Shown here: piece by piece, positions 1-4,506 of the stretch | Position numbering within the stretch: position 1 is the stretch's first letter | How the letters are laid out: each line of letters starts with the position of its first letter | Assembly (NCBI GenBank): GCA_030632925.1 | Contig: DAOVTU010000066.1 | Span: forward strand, 1-9,693 | Source of the DNA: Candidatus Krumholzibacteriia bacterium | GTDB taxonomy: Bacteria; Krumholzibacteriota; Krumholzibacteriia; LZORAL124-64-63 | Reading direction: 5' to 3' | DNA: 9,693 nt | Made by a program: the position numbers and the translations under genes | The notes under the pieces: model-generated | Told to the model about the DNA's origin: nothing | Database searches by the model: none | The model's input: the letters and a program-made list of their open reading frames with translations, nothing else

Positions 1-1011
1 GGTGATGTTCTCGGCGATGAAGGTGATGACATCGTCGGAAATCATGATCTGATTCGATTCGACCTTCCGTTTGAGGATTGCCATCCGGGTTTCCAGGTTT
101 GGTGGCTGGATATCCGTGATCAGGCCCCACTCAAAACGCGACCGCAGGCGCTCCTCCAAAGTGGTGATCGCTTTCGGAGATCTATCACTGGTCAGAACAA
201 TCTGCTTTTTCAGATCGTAGAGCGCATTGAAGGTGTGGAAGAACTCTTCCTGAGTCGACTCCTTGCCGGTCAGGAACTCCACATCATCAACCAACAGCAC
301 ATCCATGCTGCGGTATTTCAGTTTGAACTCCGGAGTTCGCCGATCACGGATCGAGGCGATCAGGTCGTTCATGAAATTCTCGGCCGTTACATAACAGATC
401 CGTTTGTCGGGATCGTCTTTGGCAATAGCATTGCCGATGGCGTGCATGAGGTGGGTTTTGCCCAGCCCTACGCCTCCATGGATAAACAAAGGGTTGAAAT
501 GGCCACCGGGATTGTTGGAAATCGCAGTTGCGGCCGCAAAAACCAGATCAGTGCCCGAACCCACCACAAAATTGTCAAAAGTGTATTCAGGATTGATGTT
601 CGTCATGGTGGCGGTGCGGGCCCGGTCCACCGAGGCGGCCCTCCTGGTCAGCAGATCCACTTTTGGTGCCGCAGGTTTGGACGTGGGCCCAGCCTGTGTC
701 TCAACCGGCGGCCCAACCAAGGCGGCAGCAGTCGGAGCCAATAAACCCTGTTCAACAGCCTTGGTGTCAGTCACTTGTAGTGAAAACAGGGTTTCTGTCC
801 CAAAATAATCAGAACCGGCCTCGTTTAGGGAGGTCAAGTGGTGTTCGCTGAACCAATCCATGAAAAAACGGTCTGGACAGTCAACTGAAGGCACATTTTG
901 CTCTGTATTGATGGGCTGTAGGGGCATAAACCAGGTATTGAAGGTCTGCTGGGCAACCTTTTGCCGGACAACATCAAGAATTTCAGGCCAATGCGTATCC
1001 AGATTAGTCAT
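1..1011 (-). CDS. dnaA: Chromosomal replication initiator protein DnaA (N-terminal 337 residues, partial)
   Basis: DnaA binds DnaA boxes at oriC as an ATP-dependent oligomer and opens the duplex. The reading frame is open from the start at 1011 to the window edge, so the C-terminal DNA-binding domain IV is outside. Domain I (about residues 1-80) has the typical TFNTWF segment. A short Ala/Pro-rich linker follows to about residue 130. The AAA+ domain opens with NPEYTFDNFVVG, has Walker A GGVGLGKTH with Lys185, Walker B VLLVDDVEFL with Asp242-Asp243, sensor I TSDRSPK, and RLRSRFEWGL in the arginine-finger/box VII area. ATG at 1011-1009 was chosen because it gives a normal DnaA N-terminus and an in-frame TGA lies a few codons upstream. 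No good Shine-Dalgarno sequence sits before it, so initiation may be weak. It is divergent from rpmH across the origin region. Identity is very secure. Confidence 0.97.
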   Translation of the reverse strand, partial: MTNLDTHWPEILDVVRQKVAQQTFNTWFMPLQPINTEQNVPSVDCPDRFFMDWFSEHHLTSLNEAGSDYFGTETLFSLQVTDTKAVEQGLLAPTAAALVGPPVETQAGPTSKPAAPKVDLLTRRAASVDRARTATMTNINPEYTFDNFVVGSGTDLVFAAATAISNNPGGHFNPLFIHGGVGLGKTHLMHAIGNAIAKDDPDKRICYVTAENFMNDLIASIRDRRTPEFKLKYRSMDVLLVDDVEFLTGKESTQEEFFHTFNALYDLKKQIVLTSDRSPKAITTLEERLRSRFEWGLITDIQPPNLETRMAILKRKVESNQIMISDDVITFIAENIT

Positions 1012-1143
1012 ATGAGGAGCCAGCGAGTCCCTTCACCGTGTCTTTGGTTGCCCATTTTCAGTCGTTTTCAGGCTTGGCGGCATGTATTCTGTATGTATTG
1101 CGACGAGGCAATAGTTAACAACATCCCGGGTGTTATCCCAGAA

Positions 1144-1172
1144 ATTATCCCCAAGCCAAAACATGTTGTAAG
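1144..1172 (-). promoter_or_regulatory. Putative dnaA promoter, -10 overlapping a DnaA box
   Basis: On the minus strand, CTTACA (1172-1167, 4 of 6 to TTGACA) is followed after exactly 17 nt by GATAAT (1149-1144, 5 of 6 to TATAAT). Transcription would start near 1137 and give a dnaA leader of about 125 nt. The -10 hexamer lies inside or against the TTATCCCCA box at 1145-1153, so DnaA binding would compete with RNA polymerase. This was recognised by eye from sigma-70-type consensus; no start-site data are available. Confidence 0.5.
1145..1153 (+). promoter_or_regulatory. DnaA box TTATCCCCA (one mismatch)
   Basis: It matches the consensus TTATCCACA at 8 of 9 positions. A weaker copy, TTATCCCAG, begins 12 bases upstream at 1133, so the two form a short direct repeat. 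Together they cover the -10 region and predicted start site of the putative dnaA promoter, as expected for autorepression. Confidence 0.6.
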
Positions 1173-1221
1173 TGACTGATCTTAAAGATGATGTAAGAGT
1201 ACTTGAAAAGGAAGACGAAAG

Positions 1222-1230
1222 TTATCAACA
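1222..1230 (+). promoter_or_regulatory. DnaA box TTATCAACA (one mismatch)
   Basis: It matches TTATCCACA at 8 of 9 positions. It forms the left arm of an 11-bp inverted repeat (1222-1232 with 1241-1251, one mismatch) whose right arm holds the perfect box. The 8-bp spacer, CGCGGGGT, is GC-rich. Confidence 0.7.
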
Positions 1231-1242
1231 ACCGCGGGGTGT

Positions 1243-1251
1243 TGTGGATAA
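1243..1251 (-). promoter_or_regulatory. Perfect DnaA box TTATCCACA
   Basis: The minus strand reads exactly TTATCCACA. It faces the box at 1222-1230 with centres 21 bp apart, about two helical turns. It also forms a second imperfect inverted repeat with the weak box TTATTCTCA at 1273-1281 (ATAACTT at 1248-1254 against AAGTTAT at 1270-1276). It is the strongest single site in the origin region. Confidence 0.85.
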
Positions 1252-1403
1252 CTTTTATCTTCACCGATGAAGTTATTCTCACCTGGGGCAAAACTAGCAC
1301 GGGCGGTTTTGCCCAGCAAGAGATTTCTTTCAGAAATTTGCAGGTTGGGTGTAAGTCAATATTCTGTGAGAAACTAGATAAAATTCAGGGGTTGTGGCGT
1401 TGG

Positions 1404-1428
1404 CCCGCCCAGAAAGGCGGGTTTTTTT
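1404..1428 (+). terminator. Intrinsic terminator with no gene upstream, inside the origin region
   Basis: CCCGCC (1404-1409) pairs with GGCGGG (1416-1421) around a 6-nt CAGAAA loop, followed directly by seven Ts (1422-1428). The minus strand lacks a T-run after the stem, so it works in the plus direction only. No plus-strand gene precedes it, since dnaA runs the other way. It may stop antisense or origin transcription from entering the rpmH operon, or end an unannotated small RNA. Confidence 0.8.
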
Positions 1429-1466
1429 CCGGGCCTTTTGGGGTGAAGAATATGCACCGAAATGAG

Positions 1467-1475
1467 TGTTGATAA
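1467..1475 (-). promoter_or_regulatory. DnaA box TTATCAACA upstream of the rpmH promoter
   Basis: The minus strand reads TTATCAACA, the same one-mismatch variant as at 1222. It ends 13 bp before the -35 hexamer of rpmH, so bound DnaA could influence that promoter or mark the right edge of the origin. Confidence 0.6.
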
Positions 1476-1488
1476 CTCCGTGTTTTTC

Positions 1489-1517
1489 TTGACACTGGCC
1501 CCTTCGGTCATTAATCT
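1489..1517 (+). promoter_or_regulatory. Promoter of the rpmH-rnpA-yidD-yidC-jag operon
   Basis: A perfect -35 TTGACA (1489-1494) is followed after 17 nt by TAATCT (1512-1517), which keeps the conserved TA and final T of the -10. Transcription would start near 1524 and leave a leader of about 30 nt before rpmH. It lies just downstream of the terminator at 1404-1428, which would insulate it from upstream transcription. Confidence 0.75.
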
Positions 1518-1554
1518 ATGCCGTTGAAATAAGGTTACCCAAAAGGAGAGATCC

Positions 1555-1689
1555 GTGAAACGGACATTTCAGCCCAGCAATCTCAAGCGCGCCCGTCGCC
1601 ATGGCTTCCGTAAGCGGATGTCCACCAAGGCCGGTCGGCTTGTTTTGAAACGTCGTCGCACCAAGGGTCGCAAGCGCATTTCTGCCTAA
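1555..1689 (+). CDS. rpmH: 50S ribosomal protein L34
   Basis: L34 is a small, very basic protein of the large ribosomal subunit. The 44-residue product starts MKRTFQPSNLKRARRHGFR, continues with MSTKAGRLVLKRRR and ends KGRKRISA; these are the family's hallmark segments at normal length. The start codon is GTG, preceded by a strong Shine-Dalgarno AAGGAGAG (1543-1550) with 4 nt spacing. It is the first gene of the operon, directly behind a good promoter, and 35 nt separate its stop from the longest possible rnpA start. rpmH-rnpA pairing is almost universal in bacteria. Nothing is odd apart from the GTG start. Confidence 0.98.
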   Translation: MKRTFQPSNLKRARRHGFRKRMSTKAGRLVLKRRRTKGRKRISA

Positions 1690-1793
1690 GTTGGCACATT
1701 GCTTGCGATTGTACATGACTGGTAATGACGATGAGCTCGATAGCGAGCACCGCGGACCGCAGTGTCACCACAAACAATAGGACCTGTTTTCGA

Positions 1794-2336
1794 ATGGCGG
1801 GTTTGGTGAACAACGATCTTAAAAAGATCACCTGGCGGTCCCTGAGTAGAAAAAGTGACTTCCAAAAGGTATACGAGCAGGGCGCCAAGAGGGTTGGCCG
1901 CCTAGTTGTCGTGTATTTTTTGGTGCCTGACGGCGACCAGGGAGCAGATTCGGCCGAAAAATCGGACCAATCGCCCCAGATGAGCTTGCGGCCAACGCCT
2001 GATTACGGGCGGGCCGTGGTCGCCAGCAAGAAGGTCGGCAACGCGGTAGCGCGGAACCGGGCCAAGCGGTTGCTGAGGGAAGCACGCCGGCTTGGAATCC
2101 TGGGGGAGCCCGACCAGCTCAATCTCATTGCCGAAAGATTCCTGCGGGAATCAGGCGGACCGGGTGACCATTTGGAGCCGTCCGCCGAAGAAATGGCTAC
2201 AGAAGCCAACGAATCGAACAAGTTTGCAGGTTTGTGGGTAGTCCTCGTTGCGCGCCGGAGAATTCTGGACGCGAACTCCCGCCAGGTGCGGGAAGAACTG
2301 GACTCATTGCTGGGGACCGAACCACAACCTCACTAA
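1794..2336 (+). CDS. rnpA: Ribonuclease P protein component, with extra insertions
   Basis: RnpA is the protein cofactor of RNase P, which matures tRNA 5' ends together with the catalytic RNA. With ATG at 1794 the product has 180 residues, against about 110-130 in most bacteria. Residues 18-37 (SRKSDFQKVYEQGAKRVGRL) and the RNR motif VGNAVARNRAKRLLRE (about 81-96) are typical. The last strand and helix, LWVVLVARRRILDANSRQVREEL, close the fold. Two polar segments look inserted: about 46-70 (DGDQGADSAEKSDQSPQ and on) and about 104-144 (acidic, Gly/Glu/Ser-rich). The start is uncertain: an in-frame ATG at 1725 adds 23 residues but has no ribosome binding site, whereas AGGA at 1779-1782 lies 11 nt before 1794, and the core then starts at the usual distance. 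TTG 1803 and GTG 1806 are other options. Confidence 0.93.
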   Translation: MAGLVNNDLKKITWRSLSRKSDFQKVYEQGAKRVGRLVVVYFLVPDGDQGADSAEKSDQSPQMSLRPTPDYGRAVVASKKVGNAVARNRAKRLLREARRLGILGEPDQLNLIAERFLRESGGPGDHLEPSAEEMATEANESNKFAGLWVVLVARRRILDANSRQVREELDSLLGTEPQPH

Positions 2337-2414
2337 TCCGGTGCTGATCGTCTGACCCTGTTATTTCTGCCCATGATGGGTAATTTTGCCAAAGACGGGC
2401 ACCCCAGGACTCAT

Positions 2415-2729
2415 ATGTGGCGTTTGCCATATTTTCTCATAATCGTGTACCGGCGACTGGTCTCACCATTGTTGCCGTCTACCTGTCGTTTCTACCCAAG
2501 CTGCTCCAGCTATGGCGCCGAGGCTTATAAGGTGCACGGATTCTTCCGCGGCTCCTGGCTGACGATTCGGCGCATCGCCCGTTGTCACCCCTGGCATCCC
2601 GGGGGAGTCGATCCGGTTCCCGGCGGCAGCGAAAATTCCCAACTCCAGCACGATGACCATCATCACAACTGTGAACACAGTGCTGGCGTTCTGACACCCT
2701 CGACCAACGGAGATTCCATTCATGGATAG
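2415..2729 (+). CDS. yidD: Membrane protein insertion efficiency factor YidD
   Basis: YidD is a small membrane-associated protein thought to help YidC and Sec insert inner-membrane proteins. The product has 104 residues. Residues 1-70 carry the family pattern: hydrophobic/amphipathic start MWRLPYFLIIVYRRLVSPLLP, then TCRFYPSCSSYGAEAYKVHG, then RCHPWHPGGVDPVP. A family-atypical tail of about 35 residues follows, with a His/Asp/Cys cluster (HDDHHHNCEH). ATG at 2415 was chosen because AGGA (2406-2409) stands 5 nt before it and the protein then starts like its relatives; an ATG at 2373 would add 14 residues without a ribosome binding site. It overlaps yidC by 8 nt, implying coupled translation. 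Confidence 0.95.
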   Translation: MWRLPYFLIIVYRRLVSPLLPSTCRFYPSCSSYGAEAYKVHGFFRGSWLTIRRIARCHPWHPGGVDPVPGGSENSQLQHDDHHHNCEHSAGVLTPSTNGDSIHG

Positions 2730-4506
2730 GCGCACACTGCTGGCCTTTTTGCTGATCTTCATTGTTTTTGTGACCTTCCAGGTCGCCAACAACAAGTTCT
2801 TTCCACCCGAAGAAATGGCAGCGGTGGCCGATTCCACGTTGGTGGATCTGACCCAGACCACGACTGAACCGGTTACTGCGGCACAAGGCGCGGCACAAAC
2901 TGCTGCACCGACCGAGTTTGCCGAGATTCCCACCGGCTCCGAAGTGACCAATGCGGCCCAGGCCCTGATGCAGGCCAACGCCGTGGCAGAGACACTCGTC
3001 AAAGTGGACTCTCCTCTTTATCAGCTGGAAATCGACACCCGCGGTGGTCGCGTGACCAGTTGGAAAGGCTTGAAATACGATCACTGGGAGGGCGGCCCCA
3101 TCCAGTTGATCCCCGAAACCGGTCCCAAGGTGGGACTGGATGCCCTGATTTTTCGCGGGGCGGAACTCGACCTGGCAAACCTGGTGTACGAGGCCGACAA
3201 GCCTTCGATCACCATGAGCGAAGGCAGTGGTGCGGTTAGCCTCACCCTGCGTGCTGAAACTGCCGGCGGGTTCGAAGTGCGGAAGATTTTCTCGTTCAGG
3301 CCCGATGTCTATGGCATCGAGGTCGACTATGTCCTGGCCGCGGTGAGCGGACAGGCCAACCAGGCCCTGAGTTTGACCGGCACGCCGGAAGAGTTCCGGT
3401 TCGGTTGGAACCAGGGCATTGCGCCGACAGAACGGAACCAGAAAATGGAGCTGCCTGCGTTGCGCTCCCTGGCCCGGGTCGGCGAGGACATCGAGTACAA
3501 GAAGCGTGACGGTCTGAAAAAGAGCGTCGAGAAGGTGGAGGGCCAGTGGCGGGGTTCCGTGCATTATGCAGGACTGCAAAGCAAGTACTTCACCGTAACT
3601 GGAATCGTTCCCCAGGAGCAGGGGGAACCGGTCGAAGGCACCATCCGGATCAGCGGCGAAGTTGAAACGATGACCCAGTCCTGGGCCATTGATGTTCCCG
3701 CGCGCCGGGGAGTGGGAGACGAAATCGCTGTCGCCCGCCTCGATCTGTATATCGGTCCGCAAGAGACCGAACTGCTCCGTTCCTACGGACAGGGTTTGGA
3801 AGAGAGCATGGATCTGGGCTTCCGGATTATCCGGCCGCTGTCGAAGATCGTTCTGATGGGTATGGATTTCCTGCACAGGTACATTTCGAACTACGGGCTG
3901 ATCATCATCATTTTCTCGGTGTTGTCCAAGCTCGCGTTCTACCCGCTGACGAAATCTTCGACCGAATCCATGAAGAAAATGCAGGGGGTTCAGCCCAAGC
4001 TGAAGGCCCTGCAAGAGAAGTACAAGAACGACAAGGACAAGTTGAACAAGGCGACGATGGACCTCTACAAAGAGGAAAAAGTGAACCCCCTGGCGGGTTG
4101 TTTGCCGTTGCTGGTTCAGTCGCCGGTGTTCATTGCGCTGTACCAGGCGTTGAACCACACCATTGCGCTGCGTGGGCAGCCGTTGGGTTTGTGGATCACG
4201 GATCTGTCTCAGCCTGATGCCATCGCGACGATGCCGTTCGAGTTGCCGTTCCTGGGCAGCGACCTGAATGTCCTGCCGATCCTGATGGCCATCGCCATGT
4301 ACTTCCAAACCAAGTTCACCCCGAGCACCGGCGGCGGCCAAATGGCTGCCATGAATACAATGATGCCGTTGTTCATGGTTTTCATCTTTTACAACATGCC
4401 TTCGGGCCTCGTTCTTTACTGGTTGATCAATACCCTGATGCAGGGTTACCAGAGCTGGAGAATCTCCAGGGACGCGCCCGCAGGTGGAGGAACCCAAACA
4501 GCATGA
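2722..4506 (+). CDS. yidC: Membrane protein insertase YidC
   Basis: YidC inserts and folds inner-membrane proteins, alone or with SecYEG. The 594-residue product has the Gram-negative layout: an N-terminal membrane segment (about 5-24, FLLIFIVFVTF), a long periplasmic P1 domain (about 60-350), then the conserved insertase core. In the core, NYGLIIIIFSVLSKLAFYPLT leads into the cytoplasmic hairpin (KKMQGVQPKLKALQEKYKND), NPLAGCLPLLVQSP begins near 455, a membrane segment runs about 515-534, and NMPSGLVLYWLINTL lies near 558-572. Lys403 stands where E. coli has the groove Arg366; a Lys occurs here in many lineages. GGAGA (2709-2713) precedes the ATG by 8 nt, inside yidD. The stop overlaps the jag start (ATGA). 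Confidence 0.98.
   Translation: MDRRTLLAFLLIFIVFVTFQVANNKFFPPEEMAAVADSTLVDLTQTTTEPVTAAQGAAQTAAPTEFAEIPTGSEVTNAAQALMQANAVAETLVKVDSPLYQLEIDTRGGRVTSWKGLKYDHWEGGPIQLIPETGPKVGLDALIFRGAELDLANLVYEADKPSITMSEGSGAVSLTLRAETAGGFEVRKIFSFRPDVYGIEVDYVLAAVSGQANQALSLTGTPEEFRFGWNQGIAPTERNQKMELPALRSLARVGEDIEYKKRDGLKKSVEKVEGQWRGSVHYAGLQSKYFTVTGIVPQEQGEPVEGTIRISGEVETMTQSWAIDVPARRGVGDEIAVARLDLYIGPQETELLRSYGQGLEESMDLGFRIIRPLSKIVLMGMDFLHRYISNYGLIIIIFSVLSKLAFYPLTKSSTESMKKMQGVQPKLKALQEKYKNDKDKLNKATMDLYKEEKVNPLAGCLPLLVQSPVFIALYQALNHTIALRGQPLGLWITDLSQPDAIATMPFELPFLGSDLNVLPILMAIAMYFQTKFTPSTGGGQMAAMNTMMPLFMVFIFYNMPSGLVLYWLINTLMQGYQSWRISRDAPAGGGTQTA

Larger units (their letters stand above)
1012..1554. other. oriC: Origin-type intergenic region between dnaA and rpmH (putative oriC)
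   Basis: This 543-base gap carries no convincing gene. It contains one perfect DnaA box, two copies of the one-mismatch box TTATCAACA, one TTATCCCCA box and several weaker matches, between about 1115 and 1475. AT-rich stretches at about 1155-1225 and 1310-1390 are candidate unwinding elements. The location beside dnaA and the rpmH-rnpA-yidC-jag-mnmE-mnmG block is a classical oriC position. Inference: this is the chromosomal origin, or part of it; other lineages place a second box cluster beyond dnaA, which is out of view here. Confidence 0.75.

Noticed and set aside
477..485. DnaA-box-like CATGGATAA inside dnaA
   Set aside because: It matches only 7 of 9 positions and lies in the coding sequence just beside the Walker A motif, where the codons explain it.
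961..1179. 72-codon plus-strand frame over the dnaA start
   Set aside because: It is antisense to the dnaA N-terminus and covers the dnaA promoter; nothing in its sequence suggests a protein.
1203..1472. 89-codon plus-strand frame in the origin region
   Set aside because: It runs across DnaA boxes and the terminator, has no convincing family similarity, and its composition does not match the neighbouring genes. The GGAAG near it does not precede its start.
2368..2395. Possible terminator between rnpA and yidD (CCCATGATGGG then AATTTT)
   Set aside because: The stem is only 4-5 bp with a 3-nt loop and a short T-run, and yidD has no promoter after it; it is too weak to call.
3888..3950. YidC Lys403 in place of the groove arginine of E. 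coli
   Set aside because: A Lys at this position is found in YidC of many other bacterial lineages, so it is family variation and not a defect.
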